A DNA stretch of 64,000 nucleotides. It comes from Caldilineaceae bacterium. Lineage in GTDB: Bacteria; Chloroflexota; Anaerolineae; Caldilineales; Caldilineaceae. The position numbers and the translations under genes were made by a program. Below are positions 8,074 to 16,921 of the stretch, in pieces. The DNA lies in assembly GCA_020634815.1 (NCBI GenBank), contig JACKBA010000006.1:62001-126000 (forward strand), read 5' to 3'. Position 1 is the first letter of the stretch. The number at the start of each line of letters is the position of its first letter. The notes under the pieces were generated by a model that made no database searches, was not told the origin of the DNA, and was given only the letters and a program-made list of their open reading frames with translations.

Positions 8074-9504
8074 CTACAGCAGAATCGACTCCTCGGGGTA
8101 GCCGACGCGATCCGGCACGCGCGGCTGCGCCAGCGCGACGATGATCGTCAGCGCGCCCAGCCGCCCCCAGAACATGATCAGCATGATCAGGATCTGGCCG
8201 AGAAAGTCGAGCTTACCCGTCAGCCCCAGGCTGAAGCCGACGGTGCCGAATGCCGAAACAGTTTCGAAGAGGGCTTCGCTAAAGGTCGTCTCCTGCGTCA
8301 GGAGCAGCAGCCAGCTTACGGTGAACACGACCAGGAAGGAGGCCACGATTACAATGGAGGCCTTGTGCAGCGCCTCTTCGGGGATGACGCGGCGGCCGGC
8401 GCGCAAGTCCTTGCGCCCGCGTGCGTAGTTCCACACGCTGAGCAACTGCACGGCCAGCACGCTCGTCGTGATGCCGCCGCCCATGCCGGCCGGCGACGCG
8501 CCGACGAACATGAGCGCCGTCGCCACGATGACGTTGGCCTCGGAGAGGTTGATGTAGGCCGGGTGCAACACCAGCCCCGCCGATCGCGCGGCGATGGAGA
8601 AGTAGATGCTGCCGAAGAAGAGGTCGACGCGTGACACATCGGCGAAGTTGGAGTCCGCCTGCAACTCGCCGGCGAAGAAGGCCAGCGCGCCGAAGGCGAT
8701 CAGCCCGGCCGAGATCCAGAGCGTCACGCGCGAGTGGAGCGAGAGCCGGCGCCGGCGCCGCCACTGCACGAGATCGCTGATCACCGGCAGGCCGATGCTG
8801 CCGAGAAAGATCAACACGGCGATGACGGCCAGCGTGCCGACATCCTGCGGCGGCCCATTGGGCGCCAGCGGCGAACCGGAGAAGAGATCGAAGCCCGCGT
8901 TCGTGAAGGCGGCCACCGCGTGGAAACAGGCCAGCCAGAAGCCGGCCGGTCCGGGGAAGCGGTTCGCCCACAACAGCCAGAGCAGTACTGCGCCGACCAG
9001 TTCGATGAGAAGCACGCCGGTGAGGACGAGCACACTCAACGTGGCCAGGTTGCGGTTGTTGGGCAGACCCAGCGAATCGCGCAGCGTCAGCCGCTCGGCC
9101 AGCGTCACGCGGCGTCCCAGCAGCCGGAAGACGATGATCGAGGTCATCACAAAGCCAAGTCCACCGATCTCCATGAGCAGGAGCAGGACAACCTGCCCAA
9201 AGAAGGAGAGTTCTGTGGCCGGCGTGATGATGCTCAGCCCCGTGCCGGTCACGGCCGATACGGTGGTGAAGAGCGCCTGCTGGAACGGAAGCCCGCGGCC
9301 CTGGGCGCCGCTGATGGGCAGGAGCAGCACGATGGTGCCGGCGACGATCAGCAGCATCAGGCCGCCGAGGATCGACAGCGCGCGCCGGGCAGCAGGCAGC
9401 CGGGCTCGCGCGATGCGGCGATGCGCCCGGCTGCCCGTCGATGACCAGCGAACGAGCGAAGGTGCTGCGGGTCGCGCCTTTTTCGGCGCAGGTTGTTCGC
9501 TCAT
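8074..9504 (-). CDS. Potassium uptake transporter, TrkH/KtrB family
   Basis: A 476-residue polytopic membrane protein, the K+-translocating subunit of a Trk/Ktr system. The four filter-like loops can be seen: 'SAVTGTGLS', 'AAFTNAGFDLF', 'AARSAGLVL' and 'SAFGTVGFSLGLTG', each ending a pore helix. About eight membrane segments plus pore helices are predicted, which is the length of KtrB. The positively charged N-terminus (Arg/Ala-rich, about 40 residues) is cytoplasmic. Its start overlaps the stop of the TrkA-like gene by 4 nt (ATGA), so the regulatory and channel subunits are made together. Na+ dependence is possible, as in KtrAB. Confidence 0.92.
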   Translation of the reverse strand: MSEQPAPKKARPAAPSLVRWSSTGSRAHRRIARARLPAARRALSILGGLMLLIVAGTIVLLLPISGAQGRGLPFQQALFTTVSAVTGTGLSIITPATELSFFGQVVLLLLMEIGGLGFVMTSIIVFRLLGRRVTLAERLTLRDSLGLPNNRNLATLSVLVLTGVLLIELVGAVLLWLLWANRFPGPAGFWLACFHAVAAFTNAGFDLFSGSPLAPNGPPQDVGTLAVIAVLIFLGSIGLPVISDLVQWRRRRRLSLHSRVTLWISAGLIAFGALAFFAGELQADSNFADVSRVDLFFGSIYFSIAARSAGLVLHPAYINLSEANVIVATALMFVGASPAGMGGGITTSVLAVQLLSVWNYARGRKDLRAGRRVIPEEALHKASIVIVASFLVVFTVSWLLLLTQETTFSEALFETVSAFGTVGFSLGLTGKLDFLGQILIMLIMFWGRLGALTIIVALAQPRVPDRVGYPEESILL

Positions 9505-10175
9505 TGGGTTTGCTGTTTGAATGCCCGGATCGCATGAAAGGCGTTCGCGTCGCCCATCAGCCAGATGGTGTCGCCGGCAACCAATCGCAGGGTCGGGGGC
9601 GGCATCGGCGTCGTTCGATCGCCGCCGGTCACCAGCAGCACCGTGATTGCCTTCGGCAGGTTGAGTTCCTCCAGCGAGCGCCCCGCAACCTCGGCCGGGC
9701 AGTCGATGGCGCCAAGCAGCACGCCCGGCTCGACCTCCTGGATGGCCTTGATCGAGCCGAGCACCATGCGCTCCGCCACCCAGCGGCCGAACTGGAATTC
9801 CGGCATGACGACCTCATCGGCGCCGATGCGCAGGAGCACCTGCTTTGCGTGGTCGTCCAATGCCTTGCTGATGACGTAGCGCACGCCCATCTCCTTGAGC
9901 GCCAGCGTGATCAGGATTGCCCGCGCCAGGTCGGTGCCGACGGCCACCAGCGCCGTGTCAAAGCTCTGGATGTCGATGTCGCGCAGCGCATCCTCGTCCG
10001 TCGCGTCGAGGACGACGACGTCGGGCAAATCGTCGGCCAGTTGCTGGACGATGGCGCGGCTGCGATCCACGCCCATTACGCCATGGCCGAGTTCGTGCAG
10101 CCGGCGCGCCACGCTTGCGCCGAACTCGCCCAGGCCGATGACGACAAACTCGCGCTGATTTCCTTTGAACGGCAT
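9501..10175 (-). CDS. TrkA/KtrA regulatory subunit (RCK domain)
   Basis: A cytoplasmic 224-residue protein. The RCK_N Rossmann domain starts at 'FVVIGLGEFGASVARRLHEL' (GxGxxG), with the acidic end of strand 2 in 'VDRS' and 'VVLDATDED'. The RCK_C domain ends at 'TLRLVAGDTIWLMGD'. Such subunits form an octameric ring that gates the partner channel in response to ATP/ADP or NAD(H). A longer in-frame start exists at 10268, but that lies inside the promoter; AGGAAAG about 8 nt before ATG at 10175 decides the start. It is the first gene of the two-gene K+ operon. Confidence 0.92.
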   Translation of the reverse strand: MPFKGNQREFVVIGLGEFGASVARRLHELGHGVMGVDRSRAIVQQLADDLPDVVVLDATDEDALRDIDIQSFDTALVAVGTDLARAILITLALKEMGVRYVISKALDDHAKQVLLRIGADEVVMPEFQFGRWVAERMVLGSIKAIQEVEPGVLLGAIDCPAEVAGRSLEELNLPKAITVLLVTGGDRTTPMPPPTLRLVAGDTIWLMGDANAFHAIRAFKQQTQ

Positions 10176-10239
10176 GATGGCACTTTCCTGCGGCTGGGAC
10201 ACGGTGGTCGTTGGCGTGTTGTACGGCGCTGTTGAGCCG

Positions 10240-10268
10240 ATGATAGACCGTGCCTGGAATGCTGTCAA
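10240..10268 (-). promoter_or_regulatory. Promoter of the K+ uptake operon
   Basis: On the leftward strand: TTGACA, 17-nt spacer, TATCAT. The predicted start point near 10233 gives a leader of about 58 nt before ATG at 10175. It matches the sigma-70 consensus closely. Confidence 0.65.
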
Positions 10269-10334
10269 TTGGCCCTGCGGCGAAACTACGCAGCGGCTGA
10301 TCGTTGCCCATCCCTTTGGAAGCCTGCATCGCGG

Positions 10335-10363
10335 TTGCAGGAGTCGCTACCTTGGCCTATGAT
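10335..10363 (+). promoter_or_regulatory. Promoter of the dipeptidase gene
   Basis: Rightward TTGCAG, 17-nt spacer, TATGAT; predicted start near 10370, about 65 nt before the ATG at 10435. It is divergent from the K+ operon promoter, about 90 bp away. Confidence 0.6.
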
Positions 10364-10434
10364 CCAGCCATACGACAGATCAATTGTGGCGGTGGTTCCG
10401 CTGCCGCCACCGAACACATCACGAGGAGCACCTG

Positions 10435-11475
10435 ATGGACGCCAGCACCGATGCCCGGATCCAACGGTTTCATGCCGCCGGCATAATCGACATGCACTTC
10501 GATCTGCCGCTCGGCCTTTTCGACCGGCGCACCGAGCACGGGCTCATCCGCGACGAGTTCGTGCCGGAGCTGCGAGCGGGCGGCATCGGTCTCGTCGGCG
10601 CCGCGCTCTTTGTGGAGGACAAGTATCTGCCCGAAATGGGGCTGCGCGTCGCGCTCGACGAGGTGGCGCGCCTCTACGACGAGGTGGCGCTGGCGGCGGA
10701 CGACGTGATGATCTGTCGCGACTATGCCGCCATCGAGGAGGCGCGGCACGCGGGCAAGATCGGCGTGCTCATCACCATGGAGGGGGTCGAACCGCTGGGC
10801 ACGGACCTGCACCTGCTGCGCGCCTTCTACGAACTGGGCGTGCGCAGCGTCGGGCTGACCCACGCACGGCGCAACGCGGCGGGCGACGGCGGCGTCTTTG
10901 CCGCGTCAGGCTCATCGCCAGCCGGGCTGAGCAGCTTTGGCAAGGCGGTCGTGCGCGAGTGCCGGCGCCTGGGCATCCTGCTCGACCTGGCGCATCTCAA
11001 CGCCGCCGGCGTCGACGACGTGCTCGCGCTGACCGATGGCCCGCTCATCATCTCTCACTCGAATCCGCGCTACTTCCACGACATCGAGCGCAATTCCTCC
11101 GACGCCCAGATCAAGGCGGTGGCGGCACGCGGCGGCGTCGTCGGCATCAACGCCGTGCTGCTCACCGCCGACCGGGCAAAGGCGACGCTGGATCACTTCG
11201 TGGACCATGTCGCCTACGTGGCGGACCTGGCCGGCATCGACGCGGTCGGCATCGGTTTCGACTTCATCGAGTTCATCTTCCGCCACTGGACGCCCGAGCA
11301 ACAGGCCGCCCTCTCCGCCAGCATGATCGAGGCGCACCACGTCCCCGGCCTCACCAACCACAGCCATGCCGGCAATGTGACGCGCCAGCTTATCGCGCGC
11401 GGTTTCCGCGACGACGAAATCGAAAAGGTGCTCTACGGCAACTGGCTGCGCGTGCTGAAGGAGACGATTGGCTAG
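10435..11475 (+). CDS. Membrane dipeptidase-like zinc peptidase (family M19)
   Basis: A 346-residue amidohydrolase-fold enzyme of the renal/membrane dipeptidase family, which cleaves dipeptides (and sometimes D-amino acid dipeptides) using two zinc ions. Ligands visible: 'DMHFD' (HxD, about residue 20), the bridging Glu in 'ITMEGVEPLG', and His in 'LIISHSNPR'. 'GIGFDF' fits the C-terminal conserved Asp. No signal peptide is present, so it is cytoplasmic. An in-frame codon at 10384 is upstream, but AGGAG 7 nt before ATG at 10435 fits much better. It is monocistronic and convergent with the Nudix gene. Confidence 0.9.
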   Translation: MDASTDARIQRFHAAGIIDMHFDLPLGLFDRRTEHGLIRDEFVPELRAGGIGLVGAALFVEDKYLPEMGLRVALDEVARLYDEVALAADDVMICRDYAAIEEARHAGKIGVLITMEGVEPLGTDLHLLRAFYELGVRSVGLTHARRNAAGDGGVFAASGSSPAGLSSFGKAVVRECRRLGILLDLAHLNAAGVDDVLALTDGPLIISHSNPRYFHDIERNSSDAQIKAVAARGGVVGINAVLLTADRAKATLDHFVDHVAYVADLAGIDAVGIGFDFIEFIFRHWTPEQQAALSASMIEAHHVPGLTNHSHAGNVTRQLIARGFRDDEIEKVLYGNWLRVLKETIG

Positions 11476-11508
11476 CGACCGAGCCGCTGCGCGGCGAAGG
11501 TCATCAGG

Positions 11509-12147
11509 TCACAGATCCAGGTGGGCGGGCGCCTCCCCGTGCCACACTTTGAAGACGTGCGGGATGCGCGTGCGGTGACCGGGGTCGAGGTCGGCGGGCA
11601 GGTCGCCGGCCGCAAACCAGCCGCTCTCCAGCACCTCGTGGGCGTGGGAGGGCGGCCCGTCCGGCTGCTCCGCCAGCGGTCGGCAGATCACGACGATCTG
11701 ATAGAGGTGGTGGCGCGTGACGCTGCCGCAGTAACGCGAGTCCCAGATACCGGCGAGGGCCACCGGCTCGCCGGCCACGCCGCTCTCTTCCAGCGCCTCG
11801 CGTACGGCGCCCTCGGCTGCGGTCTCGCCCACATCCAGCCCACCGCCTGGCATGGCCCACAGGCCGTTGTCGGCGCGGCGAATCAGTAGCAGCCGCCCGT
11901 CGTCGTCGATGATCGCCGCGTCGGCGACGGCAAAGGGCGTGACGTGTGAGAGGACCGATGCGCGCAGCGGCTCCAGCGTCTCCGGCAGGTCGCCGCCGGC
12001 ATACGCCTGCATCTCCACGGCCAGATCCTGCAAGGCTATGTAGCGTTCGGTGTCATAGATCGTCGGCGCAAAGCGCAGCCCCGACGCCGCCATGTGCCGC
12101 AGCATATCGGCCCAGAGTGCAATCTGCTGTGCCGGTGATTGGGTCAT
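11509..12147 (-). CDS. Nudix hydrolase with extra N-terminal domain
   Basis: A 212-residue protein. An N-terminal helical region of about 65 residues ('IALWADMLRHMAASGLRFA') resembles the domain placed before Nudix in ADP-ribose pyrophosphatase-like proteins. The Nudix box is intact: 'GGGLDVGETAAEGAVREALE' followed by 'ESGV' (GX5EX7REUXEEXGU, about residues 101-123). It hydrolyses a nucleoside diphosphate linked to another moiety; the substrate cannot be told. AAGGAAAG precedes the ATG. It lies downstream of trpA on the same strand, but a terminator separates them. Confidence 0.9.
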   Translation of the reverse strand: MTQSPAQQIALWADMLRHMAASGLRFAPTIYDTERYIALQDLAVEMQAYAGGDLPETLEPLRASVLSHVTPFAVADAAIIDDDGRLLLIRRADNGLWAMPGGGLDVGETAAEGAVREALEESGVAGEPVALAGIWDSRYCGSVTRHHLYQIVVICRPLAEQPDGPPSHAHEVLESGWFAAGDLPADLDPGHRTRIPHVFKVWHGEAPAHLDL

Positions 12148-12207
12148 CTCTCTTTCCTTCCTTCTGGCGGCGCCGGTAGCGGCGCACCAGGCAGCGCAGA
12201 CGTCAGA

Positions 12208-12243
12208 TCAAAACGGCCGTTCCCCGTCGCCAAGGAGCGGCCG
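12208..12243 (-). terminator. Terminator after trpA
   Basis: The leftward strand has ACGGCCG, an 18-nt loop, CGGCCGT and then TTTGAT, 38 nt past the trpA stop. The arms are GC-rich, but the loop is long and the U-run short, so strength is moderate. The rightward strand also has a T-run (TCTTTTC) after the arm. Confidence 0.5.
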
Positions 12244-12280
12244 TCGTCTTTTCGATGCGATCACGGCGGACAGCGTTGTA

Positions 12281-13090
12281 TCAGCCGGGCCGTGAAGTGT
12301 GGGCGCCGCGTGCCAGTTCGTCGCTCAGCGCGGCGACGCGTTCGACGCCGTCGCTGCCCGCCGCCGCCTTGACCAGCGCCGAGCCGACGATGACGCCGTC
12401 GGCGATGCCTGCCACAGCCGCCGCCTGCTCGCCCGTGCCGATGCCGAAGCCCACGGCCAGCGGCAGGCCGGTATGCCGGCGCACGCGTGCGACGAAGTCG
12501 GCCAGGTCGGGCGGCAACTCTGTGCGCGCGCCGGTGATGCCGGTGACGCTCACCAGGTAGATGAAGCCCGTGCTGTGCGCGGCGACGGCACGGATGCGCT
12601 CGTCGGTACTCGTCGGCGCCAGCAGGTAGATGGTTGCCAGCCCGGCCGCGCGACAGGCGGCCTCCAACTCTTCGGCCTCTTCCGGCGGCAGGTCGGGGAC
12701 GATGAGCCCGTCAACGCCGGCGGCAACTGCGTCATCCACAAAGCGCTGCACGCCGTAGGCAAAGAGCGGGTTGTAGTAGGTCATGGCGCAGAAGGGCTGC
12801 TCCATGCCGGCGGCGCGCAGTTCGCGCACCATGGCCAGGCAATCCTTGACCGTTGTGCCCTGCGTCAGCGCCGTATAGGTGGCCGTCTGGATCGTGGGGC
12901 CGTCGGCCAGCGGGTCGCTGTGCGGGATGCCGATCTCGAAGAGTTCGGCGCCGTGTTCGCCCAGTGTCTGGACGATTGCCAGGGTCTGCGCCCGATCCGG
13001 GTAGCCCATGGCGTGGTACGGCATGAACACGGCGCGCCGTTCTGCGCGGGCACGAGCAAAGACTGAGTTGATCCGTTCCAGGCCGGTCAT
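12281..13090 (-). CDS. trpA: Tryptophan synthase alpha chain
   Basis: 269 residues, the usual length. It cleaves indole-3-glycerol phosphate to indole and glyceraldehyde 3-phosphate and channels indole to TrpB. Catalytic Glu52 and Asp63 are in 'LFEIGIPHSDPLADGPTIQ'; the phosphate-binding loops 'SVTGITGARTELP' and 'AVGFGIGTGEQAAAV' are present. The reading frame is open far upstream, but ATG at 13090 overlaps the trpB stop by 4 nt (ATGA), giving the normal N-terminus and translational coupling. It is the last gene before a terminator. Confidence 0.96.
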   Translation of the reverse strand: MTGLERINSVFARARAERRAVFMPYHAMGYPDRAQTLAIVQTLGEHGAELFEIGIPHSDPLADGPTIQTATYTALTQGTTVKDCLAMVRELRAAGMEQPFCAMTYYNPLFAYGVQRFVDDAVAAGVDGLIVPDLPPEEAEELEAACRAAGLATIYLLAPTSTDERIRAVAAHSTGFIYLVSVTGITGARTELPPDLADFVARVRRHTGLPLAVGFGIGTGEQAAAVAGIADGVIVGSALVKAAAGSDGVERVAALSDELARGAHTSRPG

Positions 13091-14334
13091 AGCGTGCCAA
13101 GCTCCTTCATGATGGTGCCGAGGTCCTTGTCGCCGCGGCCGCTGAGGTTGACCAGGATGACCTCGTCCTTGCCCATCTGCGGCGCCAGCGTGACGAGATG
13201 CGCCACGGCGTGTGCGCTTTCCAAGGCGGGGATGATGCCTTCCAGCCGGCTGAGCAGCTTGACGCCCTCCAACGCCGCGTCGTCGGTGGCGTAGGTATAT
13301 TCCGTGCGCCCCTGGTCGCGCAGCCAGGCATGCTCCGGCCCCACGCTGGCGTAGTCGAGGCCAGCGCTGATGCTGTGCGTCAGCGCGATCTGGCCGTCGT
13401 CGTCCTGCATGACGTAGCTCTTGGTACCCTGTAATACGCCGAGCCGGCCTAGCTTGGGGTCGGCAAAGCGCGCGGCGTGCTCGCCGCCCTCGATGCCGCG
13501 ACCGCCCGCCTCCACGCCAATGAGCCGCACCGTGTCGTACTCCAGGAAGGGATGGAAGATGCCGATGGCGTTGCTGCCGCCGCCCACGCACGCGACGATG
13601 GCGTCGGGCAGGCGGCCCGGCCCGTCCTGCGGGTCGAGCATCTGGCGCAGCGCCTCGCGGCCGATGACGCTCTGGAAGTCGCGCACCATCGTCGGGTAGG
13701 GATGTGGTCCCAGCGCGCTGCCCAGCAGGTAGTGCGTGCTACGTACGTTGGTCACCCAGTCGCGGATGGCGTCGTTGATGGCATCCTTGAGCGTCTTGCT
13801 GCCCGACTCGACGCCGCGCACCTCGGTGCCCAGCAGCCGCATGCGGTAGACGTTGGGCTCCTGCCGCGCCATGTCGACGGTGCCCATGTAGACGACGCAC
13901 TCGATGCCGAGCATGGCCGCGGCGGTCGCCGTGGCCACGCCATGCTGGCCGGCGCCGGTCTCCGCCACGATGCGCGTCTTGGCCATCTTGCGCTTCATCA
14001 GCAGCGCCTGGCCCAGCGCGTTGTTGATCTTGTGCGCGCCCGTGTGCGCCAGGTCCTCGCGCTTGATGTAGATGCGCGCCCCGCCAAAGTGCTCCGTCAG
14101 CCGTCGCGCATAGGTGATGGGCGTGGGCCGGCCCACAAAGGTGCGCAGCAGCCCGTCGAGTTCGGCTTGAAACTCCTTGTCGTGCTTGGATTTGAGGTAG
14201 ACCTCTTCCAGCTCGTCCAAGGCGGGCATGAGCGTCTCGGGCACGAACTTGCCGCCGTAGGGGCCGAAATGGCCCGACTCGTCGGGCCAGGCGGTGTAGT
14301 TGATTTTTGCTTGTTGGACGGATTGGTCGTTCAT
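13087..14334 (-). CDS. trpB: Tryptophan synthase beta chain
   Basis: 415 residues. It condenses indole with L-serine using PLP. The PLP lysine is Lys102 in 'LAHTGAHKINNALGQALLMK'; 'ETGAGQHGVATATAAA' and the glycine-rich 'CVGGGSNAIGIFHPF' phosphate loop are intact. This is the ordinary TrpB1 type that pairs with TrpA. The open frame extends to 14598, but CTGGAGAG about 7 nt before ATG at 14334 marks the start. Other trp genes are absent from the window, so trpBA is separate from the rest of the pathway. A candidate promoter with a palindrome lies 40-68 nt upstream. Confidence 0.96.
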   Translation of the reverse strand: MNDQSVQQAKINYTAWPDESGHFGPYGGKFVPETLMPALDELEEVYLKSKHDKEFQAELDGLLRTFVGRPTPITYARRLTEHFGGARIYIKREDLAHTGAHKINNALGQALLMKRKMAKTRIVAETGAGQHGVATATAAAMLGIECVVYMGTVDMARQEPNVYRMRLLGTEVRGVESGSKTLKDAINDAIRDWVTNVRSTHYLLGSALGPHPYPTMVRDFQSVIGREALRQMLDPQDGPGRLPDAIVACVGGGSNAIGIFHPFLEYDTVRLIGVEAGGRGIEGGEHAARFADPKLGRLGVLQGTKSYVMQDDDGQIALTHSISAGLDYASVGPEHAWLRDQGRTEYTYATDDAALEGVKLLSRLEGIIPALESAHAVAHLVTLAPQMGKDEVILVNLSGRGDKDLGTIMKELGTL

Positions 14335-14373
14335 GGGCAGGCTCTCCAGTTTGCGTGTCTGACTGCGGTGGCT

Positions 14374-14402
14374 ATCATACATGATGTTGGCGCAATCCAA
14401 CA
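14374..14402 (-). promoter_or_regulatory. Candidate trpB promoter overlapping an operator-like palindrome
   Basis: The leftward strand has TGTTGG, 17-nt spacer, TATGAT (14374-14379). The -35 hexamer is the first arm of a perfect 6+6 palindrome, TGTTGG-ATTGCG-CCAACA (14385-14402), so a repressor bound there would cover the promoter. The -35 itself is weak. Confidence 0.4.
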
Positions 14403-14481
14403 GATGTACGCTCCAAGGAATGTATTCATGCACCTTTTCAAGCACCCGAGAATCGCTTCGACCCAAGACGGAGGTAAGCGC

Positions 14482-15294
14482 ATGCAATTCGGAATTGAGG
14501 TAGTCCCCTTTGGCCCGTACAGCGACCCGCGCCCGGTGGTCGAGCTGGCGCAGGCGGCGGAGGCGGCCGGTTGGGAGGCGATCACGCTGTGGGATCACGT
14601 GCTCTTCCCCTACGGCACGGGCGATCCGTGGGTGACGCTAGCCGCAGTCGCCGCCACGACGCAAAAGATCAAGCTCTGCACCGATGTATCGCCGCTGCCG
14701 CGTTACGCGCCGCAGGCGCTGGCGCGCACGCTCATCGCGCTCGACCACTTGAGCCAGGGTCGCGTGATCCTGGGCGCCGGCGCCGGGGTGGACTTCGACT
14801 TCACGCCCTTTGACGCGTCAAGCACGCCCAAGACGCGCGCCGCCATGCTCGACGAGAGCCTGGCCATCCTGAGCGGGTTTCTGGCCGGGCAGCCGGTTAC
14901 CTTCCACGGCGCGCACTACACGGTCGAAAACGCCCAGCTCGTGCCCGGCCCGGTGCAGCCGCGCATCCCCGTCTGGATCGGCGGTGACAGCAAGCCGGCC
15001 TATCGCCGCGCCGCACGCTGGGATGGCTGGGTCATCGGCACCATCGACGAGCAGCAGAATATCACCATGACGCCGGAGCAGATCGGGGATCGCGTGGCGG
15101 CCATCGGCGCCCATCGTACGGACGACGCGTCCTTTGCGTTCGCTGTCGCCGGCGCCACCGCGCCCGATAACTACGTGCTGCCCCGCGCCTATGCCGAAGC
15201 CGGCGCCACGTGGTGGTTCGAGTGCCTCTTCGCCAGCCGCGGCTCGCACGCCGACATGCTGGCGCGAATCAAGGCAGGCCCGCCTGTGGCGTAA
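14482..15294 (+). CDS. LLM-class (luciferase-like) flavin/F420 oxidoreductase
   Basis: A 270-residue TIM-barrel oxidoreductase of the bacterial luciferase superfamily. Features: 'MQFGIEVVPFGPYSDPRPVV' at the N-terminus, 'AEAAGWEAITLWDHV', 'ATTQKIKLCTDVSPLPRYAP', 'LDHLSQGRVILGAGAGVD' and 'PVWIGGDSKPA'. These are typical of F420- or FMN-dependent LLM enzymes; cofactor and substrate cannot be decided. The start is set by GGAGG 7 nt upstream; the frame is open far to the left because it runs antisense to trpB. It is divergent from trpB, and its TAA stop lies at the edge of a repeat island. Confidence 0.88.
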   Translation: MQFGIEVVPFGPYSDPRPVVELAQAAEAAGWEAITLWDHVLFPYGTGDPWVTLAAVAATTQKIKLCTDVSPLPRYAPQALARTLIALDHLSQGRVILGAGAGVDFDFTPFDASSTPKTRAAMLDESLAILSGFLAGQPVTFHGAHYTVENAQLVPGPVQPRIPVWIGGDSKPAYRRAARWDGWVIGTIDEQQNITMTPEQIGDRVAAIGAHRTDDASFAFAVAGATAPDNYVLPRAYAEAGATWWFECLFASRGSHADMLARIKAGPPVA

Positions 15295-15722
15295 TGCGTA
15301 ATGCGTGATGCGTGACGCCATGTTGTCAGCAATCAGCAGTGCAAGCGTCAACCGTCAAACGTCAAACGTGATGCGTGGTGCCACGCTGGCAGCAATCTGC
15401 AATTCATCCATCAGCAATTCATGCGTCAAACGTCAAACGTGATGCGTGGTGCCACGCTGGCAGTAATCAGCAATCTGCAATTCATCCATCAGCAATTCAT
15501 GCGTCAAGCGTCAAACGTCAAACGTGATGCGTGGTGCCACGCTGGCAGCAATCTGCAATTCATCCATCAGCAATTCATGCGTCAACCGTCAACCGTCAAC
15601 CGTGAGGCTGTCTTGTAGCATGCATTACGCATCACACATCACGCATCACGCTTGACGTTTGACGTATGACGTTTCACGCATCACGCATTACGTTTGACGT
15701 TTCACGCATCACCCATTCCCCT
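15295..15722. repeat. Repeat island: opposed GCGTGAT/CGTCAAA-type short repeats with a 70-85 bp unit in three copies
   Basis: This 430-bp gap holds no gene. The left edge carries repeats of the type GCGTAAT/GCGTGAT, the right edge (15620-15712) their reverse complement (TTACGCATCACGC, GACGTTTGACG), so the island can fold back on itself. Between them a longer unit, containing GATGCGTGGTGCCACGCTGG and then a CAATCTGCAATTCATCC-type segment, starts near 15370, 15441 and 15526. The CAATCTGCAAT segment is also found in the inverted repeats at 20521-20555 and 21006-21039. Confidence 0.85.
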
Positions 15723-15732
15723 CACAGATCGA

Positions 15733-15738
15733 TTACAA
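15733..15738 (+). promoter_or_regulatory. -10 element for a probably leaderless MFS transcript
   Basis: TACAAT ends 7 nt before the ATG at 15746, so transcription would start at or next to the start codon. There is no Shine-Dalgarno sequence and no convincing -35. Confidence 0.4.
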
Positions 15739-15745
15739 TGCCCTG

Positions 15746-16897
15746 ATGCAAACTTTCACGCGCGACCGCTTCACCTGGCTGGCCTATGCCTTGCTGGGTT
15801 ACTTTGCCTATTTCCAGGCTGCTCCCGGCCCACTCATGCCCTTCATCCGTGGCGAACTGAACCTGAGCTATGCGGCGGGCGGGCTGCATCTGAGCGCGTT
15901 TGCACTGGGCATGATCGGCGGCGGGCTGAGCGCGCCGCGCCTGGCGTCACGCTGGGGGCGCCGTGCCGTGCTCTGGGGCGGTGCGATTGGCATGGGGCTG
16001 GGTGCGCTGCTCTTTGTGGCCGGGCGCCACCCGGCCGTCACCATCGCCGGCACGCTGGTCATGGGCGGCGTCGGCACGCTGCTGCTCGTCATGATCCAGG
16101 CGACACTCTCCGATCGCCACGGCGCGCAGCGGGCGACGGCGATCACGGAATCCAACATGCTGGCCATCCTGTGTGCGGGGCTGCTGCCGCTGCTGGTGGG
16201 ACTTTTCGAGGGGACGCCGCTCGGCTGGCGCGGCGCCATCTATGCCGGTCTGGCGGCGGGTATCGTCCTGGCGCTGACGAACTGGCGCACACCCATCCCG
16301 CCGCGCCGGCCGCGCACCGTGCAGCAGGGGTCAGGCCGCCTGCCGGCCGTCTTCTGGGCCTACTGGAGCGTGCTGCTCTTGAGCGTGTCCATGGAGTGGA
16401 GCCTCATCGGCTGGAGCGCGGACTTTCTCAACACGGTGGTAGGTCTGAGCGTGACCAACGCCGCCATGCTGGTCAGCGTCTTCTTTTTTGGCGCCGTGCT
16501 CGGCCGCTTTGCCAACAGCCGTTGGACGCGCTTCGTCTCGCCGCGCAAATTGTTGCTTGCGATGCTCCTGGTGGTGGCGATTGGCTTTCCGCTGCTCTGG
16601 CTGGCGCGGCTGCCTGCGATCAACGTCCTTGGGCTGGGCATTGCCGGCTTTGGCGTTGGTTCGCTCTTTCCCCTGGGCCTGTCGCTGGCGCTCGCTGTCG
16701 CCGCCGACGAGGTCGATGCGGCCAGCGGCTACACGTCGCTCGGCACCGGGCTGGCCATGCTGGTTGCGCCCTTCACGCTAGGGTGGCTGGCCGATACCTA
16801 CGGCCTCGGCAATGCCTTTGGCGCCGTCATCGTGCTCATCGTCACGGCTCTGGCGGTCACGCTGCTGGCCAATCGCGCCGGCCGGTCGATCACCTGA
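15746..16897 (+). CDS. MFS transporter (383 aa, about 12 TM segments)
   Basis: A major facilitator superfamily protein. Strongly hydrophobic helices run the whole length; the loop after TM2 has the MFS motif-A remnant 'RLASRWGRRAVLWGG'. Helices 7-12 start after 'PAVFWAYWSVLLLSVSMEWSL'. It has no long central loop and no extra domain. The substrate is unknown; an exporter or sugar-type carrier are both possible. No ribosome binding site is seen; a -10-like TACAAT sits 7 nt before the ATG. It is isolated on the rightward strand between trp and aro gene blocks and converges on the aro supra-operon. Confidence 0.85.
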   Translation: MQTFTRDRFTWLAYALLGYFAYFQAAPGPLMPFIRGELNLSYAAGGLHLSAFALGMIGGGLSAPRLASRWGRRAVLWGGAIGMGLGALLFVAGRHPAVTIAGTLVMGGVGTLLLVMIQATLSDRHGAQRATAITESNMLAILCAGLLPLLVGLFEGTPLGWRGAIYAGLAAGIVLALTNWRTPIPPRRPRTVQQGSGRLPAVFWAYWSVLLLSVSMEWSLIGWSADFLNTVVGLSVTNAAMLVSVFFFGAVLGRFANSRWTRFVSPRKLLLAMLLVVAIGFPLLWLARLPAINVLGLGIAGFGVGSLFPLGLSLALAVAADEVDAASGYTSLGTGLAMLVAPFTLGWLADTYGLGNAFGAVIVLIVTALAVTLLANRAGRSIT

Positions 16898-16921
16898 CAT
16901 CCAGGAGCGCCCGGCCCCGCT

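Noticed and set aside
8606..9520. A 304-codon rightward frame across the K+ transporter
   Set aside because: Antisense shadow of the TrkH-like gene, which has intact pore motifs.
15355..15600. Possible CRISPR array because of the repeated 70-85 bp unit
   Set aside because: There are no constant repeats with unique spacers; spacing is irregular, the whole unit is repeated and no cas gene is present.
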